64,000 nucleotides of DNA from Mycetocola tolaasinivorans (GCF_003667565.1 NZ_RCUX01000009.1:1-64000); one strand, 5' to 3'; shown: positions 9,066-17,480, counted from the first letter of the stretch. The notes: generated from the sequence alone by a model not told the origin. Translations and numbers: made by a program.

Positions 9066-9100
9066 AACGCCGGGGTATCCGATCTGGATACCCCGGCGTT
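9066..9100 (-). terminator. Hairpin terminator after the FMN reductase gene
   Basis: AACGCCGGGGTATCC (9066-9080) and GGATACCCCGGCGTT (9086-9100) form a perfect 15-bp stem with a 5-base loop, 23 bases beyond the stop at 9123. A U-run is lacking. Confidence 0.7.
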
Positions 9101-9122
9101 GGATGACCGTGAGACTGCGTTT

Positions 9123-9809
9123 CTAGTGCGGCAGCAGATCTCCCAGCGGCACGAAGCCACCGTCAAACGCGCGTGAGGACGCCCCGCCCAGCGGCGCGGC
9201 CGCCGGAGCGGCGGATGCGGTGGGTGCCGCCTCCGGCCGCGGGGCGCGCGTGCGCGGTGCGGTGCCGGTCAGACGTCCGGCAAGTTCACCCGCAGCGCGC
9301 GCGATGCGACCCGGCAGCCCCTCGGCGTCCGTGCCCTGCCCGCCCCAGTCGGCGGTGGCCGCAAAGACCCCGGTGGGTACGACGTCCGCGTGGAGGTAGG
9401 AGAACAGCGGACGCATCGCATAGTCGATCGCGAGCGAGTGTCTGGGGGTTCCCGCGGTGGCGCCCAGAATGACCGGGACACCGGTCAGGGCATCGCGATC
9501 AATGAGGTCCACAAACATCTTGAACAGTCCCGAGTAGCTGGTGCTGAAGATCGGCGTCACCGCGATCACGGCGTCGGCCTCCTCCACCACACGCAGCGCG
9601 TGGACCAGGGGCTCGGCGTGCGTGCCCGTCAGCAGACCGTTGAGGATGTCCGGAGCAATGTGGCGCAACTCGATCACCTCGATGGCCGCGTGCTCTCCCC
9701 CGCGCGCCAGCTCGGCCGCGCTCGCCCGGGCGAGGGCATCGGCCAGCTGACGGGTGGAGGAGGGCTCGCTGAGGCCCGCGCTAATAACGGCGATCCGGCG
9801 GGCGCTCAT
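9123..9809 (-). CDS. NAD(P)H-dependent FMN reductase of an LLM oxidoreductase duo
   Basis: Flavodoxin-like reductase of 228 residues that would supply reduced FMN. The N-terminus ISAGLSEPSSTRQLADAL binds FMN phosphate, and AVIAVTPIFSTSYSGLFKMFVDL (about residues 80-103) is the flavin-ring loop shared with MsuE/SsuE-type enzymes. The C-terminal about 40 residues are low-complexity Ala/Pro. It overlaps the upstream LLM gene by four bases; this two-gene unit matches the CE1758/CE1759 pair of corynebacteria. Confidence 0.88.
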   Translation of the reverse strand: MSARRIAVISAGLSEPSSTRQLADALARASAAELARGGEHAAIEVIELRHIAPDILNGLLTGTHAEPLVHALRVVEEADAVIAVTPIFSTSYSGLFKMFVDLIDRDALTGVPVILGATAGTPRHSLAIDYAMRPLFSYLHADVVPTGVFAATADWGGQGTDAEGLPGRIARAAGELAGRLTGTAPRTRAPRPEAAPTASAAPAAAPLGGASSRAFDGGFVPLGDLLPH

Positions 9810-10996
9810 CGCCCGGCCTCGACATCCAGGGAGTCGAGGGTCGCGGCGCCCGGTGCGATGCCGGTGACGCCGAAGCCGGTGTCGTAGGTCGGATCGTTCT
9901 GCGGGGCGATCGCCTGCGAGACAGCACCGGTGCGGGCGAGCATGCTCGCGTGGGTCGGGGCATCGGGCACTCCGGGGGCGCGCTTGGCGGCGAACTCACG
10001 GCGCAGCACCGGCACAACCTCCTCGCCGAGCAGGTCGAGCTGTTCGAGCACGGTCTTCAGCGGCAGGCCCGCGTGGTCCATGAGGAAGAGCTGGCGCTGG
10101 TAGTCGCCGTACAGCTCCTGCTGCGCGGCGTAGCGGTCGATAACCTCCTGCGGGGACCCCACGGTCAGCGGGGTCTGCGCGGTGAACTCCTCCATCGAGG
10201 GGCCGTGGCCGTAGACCGGGGCGTTGTTGAAGTACGGACGGAACTCGTCCTTCGCCGCCTGCGAGTTCTTGCGCATGAACACCTGGCCACCCACACCCAC
10301 GATGGCGTGCGCCGCGGGTCCGTGACCGTAGTGCTCGTAGCGCTCGCGGTAGAGGTTGATCATCTGCGCGGTGTGCTCCTGCGGCCAGAAGATGTTGTTG
10401 TGGAAGAAGCCGTCACCGTAGTAGGCGGCCTGCTCGGCAATCTGGGGGCTGCGGATCGAGCCGTGCCAAACGAACGGCGCAATGCCATCCAGCGGACGCG
10501 GGGTGGACTGGAATCCCTGCAGCGGGGTGCGGAACTTGCCCTCCCAGTCCACGAAGTCCTCGCGCCACAGGCGGTGCAGCAGCGCGTAGTTCTCGATGGC
10601 GAGGGAGATACCGTCGCGGATGTCTTTGCCAAACCAGGGGTAGACCGGACCGGTGTTTCCGCGACCCATCATGAGGTCCACGCGGCCGCCACTAATGTGC
10701 TGCAGCATCGCGAAATCCTCGGCGATCTTCACCGGGTCGTTGGTGGTGATCAGCGTGGTGGAGGTGCTCAGCAGGATGCGGTTGGTCTGCGCGGCGAGGA
10801 ACCCGAGCATCGTGGTGGGGCTCGAGGGCACAAACGGCGGGTTGTGGTGCTCACCGGTCGCGAACACGTCGAGGCCCACCTCCTCGGCCTTGCTGGCGAT
10901 CGCCAGGATGGCCTGAATGCGCTCGTGCTCGGTGGGGGTCTTACCGGTCGTGGGGTCGGTGGTTACGTCACCGACGCTGAAGATTCCAAACTGCAT
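9806..10996 (-). CDS. LLM-class flavin-dependent oxidoreductase (CE1758-like)
   Basis: Luciferase-like monooxygenase of 396 residues. The TIM-barrel family features are visible: LDVFATGEHHNPPFVPSSP with the conserved EHH, RILLSTSTTLITTNDPVKIAEDFA, and GRVDLMMGRGNTGPVY. It pairs with the FMN reductase through an ATGA overlap, so the two likely form a two-component flavin monooxygenase. The organic substrate is not evident. It is divergent from an AraC-type regulator that may control it. Confidence 0.9.
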   Translation of the reverse strand: MQFGIFSVGDVTTDPTTGKTPTEHERIQAILAIASKAEEVGLDVFATGEHHNPPFVPSSPTTMLGFLAAQTNRILLSTSTTLITTNDPVKIAEDFAMLQHISGGRVDLMMGRGNTGPVYPWFGKDIRDGISLAIENYALLHRLWREDFVDWEGKFRTPLQGFQSTPRPLDGIAPFVWHGSIRSPQIAEQAAYYGDGFFHNNIFWPQEHTAQMINLYRERYEHYGHGPAAHAIVGVGGQVFMRKNSQAAKDEFRPYFNNAPVYGHGPSMEEFTAQTPLTVGSPQEVIDRYAAQQELYGDYQRQLFLMDHAGLPLKTVLEQLDLLGEEVVPVLRREFAAKRAPGVPDAPTHASMLARTGAVSQAIAPQNDPTYDTGFGVTGIAPGAATLDSLDVEAGR

Positions 10997-11103
10997 GGTC
11001 TATCCCTCTGCTCTCAATCACCCTAAGTATATCCATTTGAATAGATATCTGGGTCAACGGTGCCCCCACAGATTTTATTCCAGATTCAGGAGAAGGTGTC
11101 AGG
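10997..11103. promoter_or_regulatory. AT-rich divergent promoter region
   Basis: The 107-base gap is much more AT-rich than its surroundings. It contains ATATC (11029-11033) and GATAT (11044-11048) as an inverted repeat, and TATACT on the reverse strand as a likely -10 for the LLM gene. A site for the divergent AraC-type regulator here is plausible but unproven. Confidence 0.4.
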
Positions 11104-11550
11104 ATGGAGGGTATGAGCACCCCCGAGGAGCAGAAGCGGCTGCGCGATATCGTCACGATGCGCCGGGTCCGTGATCGCATTGATCGCGAGCACGCCCAGC
11201 CACTCAACGTTGAGGAGCTGGCGCGGGGCGAGCACATGTCCGCCGGGCACCTGAGCCGTGAGTTTCGACGTGTGTACGGGGAGTCGCCGTACTCGTACCT
11301 GATGACCCGACGCATCGAACGCGCGATGACGCTGCTGCGTCGCGGCGATCTCAGCGTCACCGAGGTGTGCTTCGCCGTGGGATTCACCTCGCTCGGCACC
11401 TTCAGCACCCGCTTCACCGAGCTGGTCGGGGTGGCCCCGAGTGCATATCGGCGCGATCAATCTCAGGCAGCCGCGGGAATCCCGCACTGCCTTGCGAAAC
11501 AGATCACCAGACCGGTCAGGAATCAAGAAGCGCACGGCACCAGCGCGTAA
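11104..11550 (+). CDS. AraC-family transcriptional regulator (single-domain)
   Basis: A 148-residue protein consisting essentially of the two-HTH AraC DNA-binding domain: LNVEELARGEHMSAGHLSREFRRVYGESPYSYL for the first HTH and LSVTEVCFAVGFTSLGTFSTRFTEL for the second (about residues 40-125). There is no N-terminal sensor domain. The ATG at 11104 follows AGGAGAAGG; ATG 11113 is an alternative. It is followed after 13 bases by a VOC-superfamily gene, a pairing seen repeatedly in Actinobacteria, and is divergent from the LLM/FMN-reductase pair. Confidence 0.88.
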   Translation: MEGMSTPEEQKRLRDIVTMRRVRDRIDREHAQPLNVEELARGEHMSAGHLSREFRRVYGESPYSYLMTRRIERAMTLLRRGDLSVTEVCFAVGFTSLGTFSTRFTELVGVAPSAYRRDQSQAAAGIPHCLAKQITRPVRNQEAHGTSA

Positions 11551-11563
11551 CTAGCATGGCGTT

Positions 11564-11971
11564 ATGATCCTCACCATTCAGAACGCATTCCTGCCCCACA
11601 CCGACGGCGAAGCCGCCCTCGGCTTCTACCGCGACCTCCTCGGCTTCGAGGTGCGTCAGGAAGTCGGATACAACGATCTGCGCTGGATCACCGTTGGCCC
11701 CGAGGGCCAGCCCGGCACCTCGATCGTGCTGCATCCCCCGGTTGCCGACCCCGGCGTCACCGAGGAGGAGCGCCGCGTGGTGCTCGAGCTCATCGCCAAG
11801 GGTGTCTACACCGCGATCACCCTCTCCAGCGATGACCTCGACGGCCTGTTTGAGCGCCTGGCCGCCGCCGGTGCCGACGTCATTCAGGAGCCCACCGATC
11901 AGCCCTACGGTCTGCGTGATGCCGCGTTCCGTGACCCGGCCGGCAACATCATTCGCATCAACCAGGCATAG
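11564..11971 (+). CDS. VOC/glyoxalase-superfamily protein
   Basis: A 135-residue protein with two babababb modules: NAFLPHTDGEAALGFYRDLLGFEV at the N-terminus and AFRDPAGNIIRINQ at the C-terminus, as in glyoxalase/bleomycin-resistance/extradiol-dioxygenase-fold proteins. Likely a small-molecule binder or metal-dependent enzyme; substrate unknown. TAGCAT ends 6 bases before the ATG, suggesting it also has its own leaderless promoter in addition to any readthrough from the AraC gene. Confidence 0.87.
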   Translation: MILTIQNAFLPHTDGEAALGFYRDLLGFEVRQEVGYNDLRWITVGPEGQPGTSIVLHPPVADPGVTEEERRVVLELIAKGVYTAITLSSDDLDGLFERLAAAGADVIQEPTDQPYGLRDAAFRDPAGNIIRINQA

Positions 11972-11989
11972 CTGTCACAAGCAAAGCGA

Positions 11990-12019
11990 CAGCCCGCCCC
12001 GAAGCATCGGGACGGGCTG
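11990..12019. terminator. Bidirectional hairpin between the VOC and MFS genes
   Basis: CAGCCCGCCCCGA (11990-12002) pairs with TCGGGACGGGCTG (12007-12019) with one mismatch and a 4-base loop. It lies between two convergent genes and can serve both. Confidence 0.65.
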
Positions 12020-12034
12020 CCGTGCTGTGCGGAA

Positions 12035-13429
12035 CTACGCGGCGGGTGCGGCCGCGTCCTCCCGGGCGTCATCGAAGTCGTCGATCGACTGACCGCGACG
12101 ATCATGCAGCTGGAACGCCGCGACGGCCGCGATCACAAACGCGGTGGCCAGCACGATAAACACCGTGGGCAGACCCGCGGTCTTCGCCAGGGTCGGGACG
12201 ATCAGCGGCGCGATGATCGAGGCGATCCGGCCGAATCCGGCCGCCCAGCCGGCACCGGTGCCGCGCAGCGCGGTCGGGTACAGCTCGGGGGTGATCGCGT
12301 AGAGCGCACCCCAGGCGCCAAGGTTGAAGAACGACAGCAGCATGCCGGCACCGATGATCTGCCACTCGACCGTGGCCAGACCAAACAGCGTGGCTGCGAT
12401 GGCCGAGCCGATCAGGAACACCGCGAGGGTGCGGTTACGACCCCACTTCTCCACCAGGTAGGCGGAGGCCGCGTAGCCGGGGAGCTGGGCGAGGGTGATG
12501 ATCAGCGTGTAGGTGAACGACTGAATGAGCGAGAAACCGGAGTTCACCAGCAGGGTCGGGATCCAGACGAACGCGCCGTAGTAGGAGAAGTTCACGCAGA
12601 ACCACACGGTCCAGAGCGCAATGGTTTGGCCGCGGCGTACCGGAGCAAAGAGCGCGGCGAGTCGGGCACGCGCGGGAACGGCGGGTTCAACAACCGCGGC
12701 CTCCTCCGCCACATCCTCGGTGGCGGGCAGCTCGGTGAGTTCGGGGGCGTCGATTCCGGCCGAACGTTCGAAGCGACGCACGGTGTTCTCCGCCTGCAGG
12801 TTCTTCCCGCGGGACTGCAGGAACCGCACCGATTCGGGCATCCCGAAGCGGATCACCGCCGCGTAGATCGCGGGCACGGCACCGATGAGCAGCGCCCAGC
12901 GCCAACCGTCATCCCCGGCCTTCACCACGAAGTAGCCGATGACCGCGGCGGCGATCCAACCCACGGCCCAGAATGCCTCCAGCAGCACGATGATGCGGCC
13001 GCGGATGCGCGGCGGCGCAAACTCGCTCACCAGGGTCGAGGCGACGGGCAGCTCGGCACCGAGACCGAGGCCCACGATGAATCGCAGCGCGATGAGCGCA
13101 CCGACCGACCACACCAGCGCCGAGGCACCGGTCGCGATACCAAAGATGAGCAGCGTGATGGCGAACACCTGGCGGCGACCGAAGCGGTCGGCCAGCAGAC
13201 CGCCAACGCTCGCGCCCAGCGCCATGCCGAGGAACCCGATCGAGGCGATGATGCCCTGCTCACCCGACTGCAGGTTCCACTGCTGCGAGAGCGCCACGAT
13301 CACAAACGAGAACAGACCCACGTCCATCGCGTCCAGCGCCCAGCCCACCCCCGAACCAAACAGGAGCTTGCGGTGTTCACGGGTGAAGGGGAGCGCGTCG
13401 AGGCGGTCTAATCGAGTCATGGAAGCCAT
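12035..13429 (-). CDS. MFS transporter, sugar/aromatic-acid (SP/AAHS)-like
   Basis: A 464-residue, 12-helix transporter. Motif A loops are clear: GGLLADRFGRRQV after helix 2 and YLVEKWGRNRTL in the second half, with RFIVGLGLGAELPVASTLVSEF in helix 4 and PESVRFLQSRGK before the central cytoplasmic loop, as in sialate/4-hydroxybenzoate-type members. ATG 13429 (after AAGGCGAG) is chosen; ATG 13420 is close behind. Substrate cannot be told. The long loop after residue 230 is acidic. Confidence 0.88.
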   Translation of the reverse strand: MASMTRLDRLDALPFTREHRKLLFGSGVGWALDAMDVGLFSFVIVALSQQWNLQSGEQGIIASIGFLGMALGASVGGLLADRFGRRQVFAITLLIFGIATGASALVWSVGALIALRFIVGLGLGAELPVASTLVSEFAPPRIRGRIIVLLEAFWAVGWIAAAVIGYFVVKAGDDGWRWALLIGAVPAIYAAVIRFGMPESVRFLQSRGKNLQAENTVRRFERSAGIDAPELTELPATEDVAEEAAVVEPAVPARARLAALFAPVRRGQTIALWTVWFCVNFSYYGAFVWIPTLLVNSGFSLIQSFTYTLIITLAQLPGYAASAYLVEKWGRNRTLAVFLIGSAIAATLFGLATVEWQIIGAGMLLSFFNLGAWGALYAITPELYPTALRGTGAGWAAGFGRIASIIAPLIVPTLAKTAGLPTVFIVLATAFVIAAVAAFQLHDRRGQSIDDFDDAREDAAAPAA

Positions 13430-13491
13430 TTTGCTCGCCTTTTTCCGCGGCTTTTCGCGGTTTTTCGGGCGCTTCGGGGCTCGAAATTGAG

Positions 13492-13581
13492 TTAGTGTCA
13501 CCGGGACCCCAAGGCGCGCACCCGCCGCTTATCCCGCGAAATGTGGGCAATCTCGGAAACCGAGCGGCGACTTAGTGTCAC
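13492..13581. repeat. Two 10-bp direct repeats in the gap upstream of the MFS and peptide genes
   Basis: TTAGTGTCAC occurs at 13492-13501 and 13572-13581 in the 417-base divergent gap 13430-13846. They may be sites for a regulator of the MFS gene. The right half of this gap (from about 13780) becomes AT-rich and leads into the peptide gene; no other gene is seen in the gap. Confidence 0.35.
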
Positions 13582-13846
13582 GCCCCACCCAGTTAAAGTC
13601 ATCTAAACAATAACTCGCGCGGGTACGCGTATCGGCGTGTCGCGGGGCGGTAGCACCCGCAAGATCTCGCGCTCCAGCCGCCAAACGCCCGATAAACCGC
13701 CAGCCCTGGCGTCAGTTTGCGCCATTCTCTTGAGCTCCCAGCAAAGAATCCGATCAAGCAACCTACGGTGAGGGCACGGCTAGAACAAAAAGGATCATTC
13801 TGACCGGTTCGGCATAACAAACAACAACTATTGAAAGGACTACAAA

Positions 13847-14281
13847 ATGAATAAACAGCGTCGTTACTCATTCCTCGGTGTCGGCATTCTGGTTGCGGGC
13901 CTCGTGATCCCTGGATCTGCAGCTCACGCATCCACGGAAACTGGAGGATGGGCTGAAAACGAGTCTGCGCAACATTCCTCTTCCGAATCATTTTCCGCAA
14001 GTACCCTCTCCCGTTCCGGCCCTCACCACGCCGGCAGATCCGAGAAACGGCAGGTTCGGGGAACCGATCAGAAACGGGCGCACGGATGGACGACCTGGGT
14101 CGGCGCACGTCACTACACGGTTGCACAACTAGAAGGAATCTGGCCAAGGAGAGTCGTCCTCACGTCGACCGGACGCCAATGGGGGATCAATGGTACGACC
14201 GCAACCTCACAGTGGCGCTCGTATAACCCCAACGCCGCATACAGCGGCTGGGGCTCAGCCCGAACCTATTACGGTCGCTAG
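13847..14281 (+). CDS. Secreted peptide, putative bacteriocin precursor of a lactococcin-972-like locus
   Basis: A 144-residue preprotein with a clear Sec signal peptide (basic MNKQRRYSF, hydrophobic core to about residue 24, probable cleavage after AHA near residue 27). The mature part is polar, rich in Trp, Arg, Ser and Tyr, and ends in GWGSARTYYGR. The last is reminiscent of the aromatic C-terminus of lactococcin-972 bacteriocins, but the usual GGG-T-W start motif is not intact (only TGGW), and the mature chain is longer than the classic 66 residues. GAAAGGA precedes the ATG. Base composition is clearly more AT-rich than neighbours, suggesting acquisition. The assignment rests mainly on the downstream membrane/ABC genes. 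Confidence 0.5.
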   Translation: MNKQRRYSFLGVGILVAGLVIPGSAAHASTETGGWAENESAQHSSSESFSASTLSRSGPHHAGRSEKRQVRGTDQKRAHGWTTWVGARHYTVAQLEGIWPRRVVLTSTGRQWGINGTTATSQWRSYNPNAAYSGWGSARTYYGR

Positions 14282-14288
14282 CCTCGTT

Positions 14289-14327
14289 GAGGAGCCGGAA
14301 AATCATGGATAGGCATTCCGGCTCCTC
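14289..14327 (+). terminator. Attenuator-type hairpin between peptide and transporter genes
   Basis: GAGGAGCCGGAA (14289-14300) and TTCCGGCTCCTC (14316-14327) form a perfect 12-bp stem with a 15-base loop, directly after the peptide stop and before the GTG of the first membrane gene. A partial terminator here would give more peptide than immunity/export mRNA, as is common in bacteriocin operons. Confidence 0.6.
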
Positions 14328-14350
14328 GCTTCCCTCAATCGGAGGAAACG

Positions 14351-15277
14351 GTGTCACCTCGAAACCTGGTGTTTTTTGCTGCGCTCAGCGCGCTGTTTAC
14401 GCTGCTCGCACTCACGCTGGTCACGTACAACGACCGCCAGGCGGGGCTTCACCGCGAGGGAAACCGGCTCTACAGCTCGGACGCGATCCGGGTGGAGCTG
14501 CCGCTCTCCGAGGCCCTCGCGGTGTTCGACACCGGTGCGCAGAATGCCCGCGCCTTCACCAACGTCTCGGAGGACGGCTCGGTTCGAGCGTTCACCGCCC
14601 AGCCGCGCGCGAGCCTCGGGTTCCCCATTCACTCCGGGCGAGGTTTCGTCGCGGGCGAGGTGGGCACCGCGCTCGTCGGGGCGGATGTCGTCACTCTGAC
14701 CCGGGATTCCCTCGAGATCGTGCGCATCGATGACCGCGAGTACCGGGTGGTCGGTGTTCTCGGTCGCAGCCCACAGAGCCTGCTCTCCGGAGACGTCCTC
14801 CTCTACGACCCCGACTACTTTGTCACCGCACCAGATCAGGCGGTGGTCCTGGATGCCCCGGGCGGCCTGGCCCGCGCCGCCGCGGCGTTTGAAGACGAGT
14901 GGGCACCGGCATCCCTCACCGCGACCAGCGGCCGCACCAACATCGACTTCGTCTCCCCGGCACTCCTCGCCCTCGGCGGCACGCTGGTTGTGGTGGGCTG
15001 GGCCTTCACCGGCCAGTTTGTGGGGGCCAGCGTGCGCCCCCGGGCGCGCATCCTGCACGTCCTCGGGGCACCGCGCCACCGCCGCCTCCTGACCAGGTTT
15101 GGCCCGATCGTTCTCGTGTCGGCGGCCACCGCCCTGCTGGCGGGCGTTGCCCTTCTCCTACTTGGAGTCGATCAGGCACCACTGCTCACCGCGGCCATTC
15201 TTCTCGTCCAGGCCGTCACGGTGGCGAGCTTTAGCGCACTCACGCCACGCGCCACTCGGGGAGGCGACGATGCGTGA
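14351..15277 (+). CDS. FtsX-like membrane protein of the peptide locus (first permease)
   Basis: A 308-residue protein with one N-terminal membrane helix (about residues 6-25), an extracellular domain of about 180 residues, and three C-terminal helices (about 205-225, 250-272, 277-295), the MacB/FtsX layout. GTG at 14351 follows GGAGGAAAC. The stop overlaps the next start by eight bases. With the following gene and the ABC ATPase it resembles the membrane part of lactococcin-972-type immunity/export systems, where it is usually one larger protein. Confidence 0.75.
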   Translation: MSPRNLVFFAALSALFTLLALTLVTYNDRQAGLHREGNRLYSSDAIRVELPLSEALAVFDTGAQNARAFTNVSEDGSVRAFTAQPRASLGFPIHSGRGFVAGEVGTALVGADVVTLTRDSLEIVRIDDREYRVVGVLGRSPQSLLSGDVLLYDPDYFVTAPDQAVVLDAPGGLARAAAAFEDEWAPASLTATSGRTNIDFVSPALLALGGTLVVVGWAFTGQFVGASVRPRARILHVLGAPRHRRLLTRFGPIVLVSAATALLAGVALLLLGVDQAPLLTAAILLVQAVTVASFSALTPRATRGGDDA

Positions 15278-16604
15278 AATCCTGTATGACATCCGACGAA
15301 ATGGCGCGCTCATCCTCCTGCGCATCCTGATCGTGGCACTCGCGCTGGTCAGCACCGTCACCACGGTGAGTTTCACGGAGTCCACGACCGGCACCCTCGA
15401 CTCTCAATTCTCCGCGCGCGCAGAAAACAACCTCGCGCAGCTGATTGATACCTACTACGACGATCCCGACGCGTTCCTCGCCATCCGGAACAACCCCGAG
15501 GCCATGGCGCAGGTCTCGGGTTTTTATGACGCGCTCACGCGCTCCACCGCCCTCACACCGCTCTCGATGTTTGACCAGGCGGTGCCAGTCCAGGAGTTTC
15601 GCGGTGACGATCGATTCGATCACACTTTTGGCACCGATCTCGACGTCGTTGGCCGCTACGCCGATGCGGTCACTGGAACCACGCTCATGAACGTCAAGTC
15701 GATGCAGATGAGTCGGCAGGCCTTCGAGTTTTACGGACTGACGGCGAGCGCGGGCGAAGCCATCAGCTGGGCCGAGGTGGACTACGCCAGCGGGATGGTG
15801 CCCGTACTCCTCGGCAGCGACTATCAGGGGGTCTACGCGGTGGGCGACACCCTGCGGGGCGACCTCTACGGAAACGTATTGGATCTCACGGTCTCCGGTT
15901 TTCTCCCGCCCGAATCCGCGGTCTACTACCGGGGCGAAATCAACACCTTTCTTCGGGACCGCATCGTCATGCCCTACCCCGAAACGCTGGTGCAGCCCGG
16001 CGAAGACACCGCCGCAGTGGAGCTCACTCCCAAGTACCAATCGTTCCTCGGCATCCTCACCTTCGCGATGATCAACACCGACCTCGCATTTCCGTTGGAG
16101 ACCACCACGGATGAACTCCTCGCGGAACTCACCCGGATCGGGCAGCAAACGGGCTTCACCCAGCACGCCCTCATCGGAGTCCCCCTGTATCTGACGCAGT
16201 TCGCACTGGTGCGGCAAATCGTGGTGGACAACCTCGCGTTGGTGAGTGCGGTGCAGGTGCTGATGCTCATTGCCGCACTCGTTGCCGCCGTTTTTATCTC
16301 GTACCACGTGCACCGTCGGCGTCTTCCGCGGGTGCGCATCCTCGAGGTCCTCGGAGCCCCCACTCGCGCCCTGATTCGCGAACGCCAGTGCGCGTCGGCG
16401 GCGGAGTACACCCTCACCCTGGCGCTGTTCGGGCTGGGTGTCTCGCTCTCCCCCGCGCTGGGAATCCGGGCCGCGCTCATCGGTATCGGCGCGCTCATAG
16501 TCTGGTTCCTCCTCGACATCGGCGTGCAGCGCTGGTTCCTCCTGCGCGCGCTTGACCTCGGCCCCCGCTCCGCCACGGACACCCCACAGAGAGGCTCGGC
16601 ATGA
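15270..16604 (+). CDS. FtsX-like membrane protein of the peptide locus (second permease)
   Basis: A 444-residue protein with an N-terminal helix (about residues 14-34), a long extracytoplasmic domain, and C-terminal helices around 325-350, 375-395 and 400-420. The cytoplasmic loop RVRILEVLGAPTRALIRERQ parallels RARILHVLGAPRHRRLLTRF in the upstream gene, so the two are paralogous halves and could form a heterodimeric permease. ATG 15270 (after GAGGCGACG) overlaps the upstream gene. Its own stop overlaps the ATPase start by four bases. Confidence 0.75.
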   Translation: MREILYDIRRNGALILLRILIVALALVSTVTTVSFTESTTGTLDSQFSARAENNLAQLIDTYYDDPDAFLAIRNNPEAMAQVSGFYDALTRSTALTPLSMFDQAVPVQEFRGDDRFDHTFGTDLDVVGRYADAVTGTTLMNVKSMQMSRQAFEFYGLTASAGEAISWAEVDYASGMVPVLLGSDYQGVYAVGDTLRGDLYGNVLDLTVSGFLPPESAVYYRGEINTFLRDRIVMPYPETLVQPGEDTAAVELTPKYQSFLGILTFAMINTDLAFPLETTTDELLAELTRIGQQTGFTQHALIGVPLYLTQFALVRQIVVDNLALVSAVQVLMLIAALVAAVFISYHVHRRRLPRVRILEVLGAPTRALIRERQCASAAEYTLTLALFGLGVSLSPALGIRAALIGIGALIVWFLLDIGVQRWFLLRALDLGPRSATDTPQRGSA

Positions 16605-17272
16605 TCACCCTTGAGCACATCGGCAAGACCATCACCGAACCCAACGGCACGGCGCGCGTTCTCTTTGAGGATCTCAGCTTTGCCCTGGTCGAACCGGGCT
16701 CATCGGTTGCCGTCCTCGGCCGCAGCGGCTCCGGGAAAACCACGCTGCTGCGGATCCTGGCCGGCCTCGACACCCGCTTTGAGGGAACCCACCGGTATCA
16801 CGGGGCGGCCCTCTCGCGGCGATATGAAGACATGGCACGGCACCGTCGCGACCACATCGGTTTTATCACCCAGCACTACGATCTCCTCGGTGACCGCAGT
16901 GTGCTCTCCAACGTGCTGATGGGGGCGCGGGGTCGCAGATCCGCGGAGCGAAGGCGGGCCAGCGAGTATCTCGAGCTGGTGGGGCTCACCGGCTTCGAGC
17001 GTAAGCGTCCGAGCGTGCTTTCGGGTGGGGAGGCGCAGCGCGTCGCCATCGCCCGTGCGCTCGTCTCCGAACCGGCGGTCATCCTCGCCGATGAGCCCAC
17101 CGGGGCACTCGATGAGGACACCGAGGAGGCCGTGCTGACACTCTTTCGAACCCTCCAGGATCGCGGCTGCCAGCTCGTGATCGTGACCCACAGCGAGCGA
17201 GTGGCGCGGCACTGCGATGCTCAGCTGCTGCTCACCGACCGAGCGCTCACGCCACTGCCCACGCCCCGCTAG
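16601..17272 (+). CDS. ABC transporter ATPase of the peptide locus
   Basis: A 223-residue ATPase of the LolD/MacB class, the type that serves FtsX-like permeases. Walker A GRSGSGKTT (about 45-53), Q-loop GFITQHYDLL, signature LSGGEAQRVAIARAL (about 136-150), Walker B VILADEPTGALDE and the H-loop VTHS are all present. It ends the four-gene unit (peptide, two permeases, ATPase). Role: powering peptide export, or mechanotransmission for self-immunity. Confidence 0.88.
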   Translation: MITLEHIGKTITEPNGTARVLFEDLSFALVEPGSSVAVLGRSGSGKTTLLRILAGLDTRFEGTHRYHGAALSRRYEDMARHRRDHIGFITQHYDLLGDRSVLSNVLMGARGRRSAERRRASEYLELVGLTGFERKRPSVLSGGEAQRVAIARALVSEPAVILADEPTGALDEDTEEAVLTLFRTLQDRGCQLVIVTHSERVARHCDAQLLLTDRALTPLPTPR

Positions 17273-17282
17273 AAACGCACAA

Positions 17283-17319
17283 AACGCGGGGCCGCACACC
17301 ACGTGCGCAGCCCCGCGTT
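17283..17319. terminator. Bidirectional terminator after the ABC ATPase
   Basis: AACGCGGGGC (17283-17292) pairs with GCCCCGCGTT (17310-17319); the intervening bases can form a second small stem (CGCAC/GTGCG). It lies between convergent genes. Confidence 0.7.
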
Positions 17320-17330
17320 GCCAAAAACGT

Positions 17331-17480
17331 GCCCTACTTCTCCATCAGGCGGTCGGCCAGCAGCTCCAGCGTGCGGATGCGCCCTACTTCTCCATCAGGC
17401 GGTCGGCCAGCAGCTCCAGCGTGCGGATGCGCCCTACTTCTCCATCAGGCGGTCGGCCAGCAGCTCCAGCGTGCGGATGC
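17331..17480. repeat. Perfect 50-bp tandem repeat, three copies, covering the 3' end of the LLM gene
   Basis: Identical 50-base units occupy 17331-17380, 17381-17430 and 17431-17480, each starting GCCCTACTTCTCC and ending GTGCGGATGC. The rightmost copy is the genuine gene end (stop codon at 17434-17436 on the minus strand, C-terminal residues LELLADRLMEK). The other two are exact copies placed downstream of the stop. Fifty is not a multiple of three, but since the stop is in the first translated copy the protein is unaffected. Confidence 0.97.

Noticed and set aside
17331..17480. CRISPR array
   Set aside because: The three 50-bp units are directly adjacent with no spacers and include the 3' end of a coding gene.
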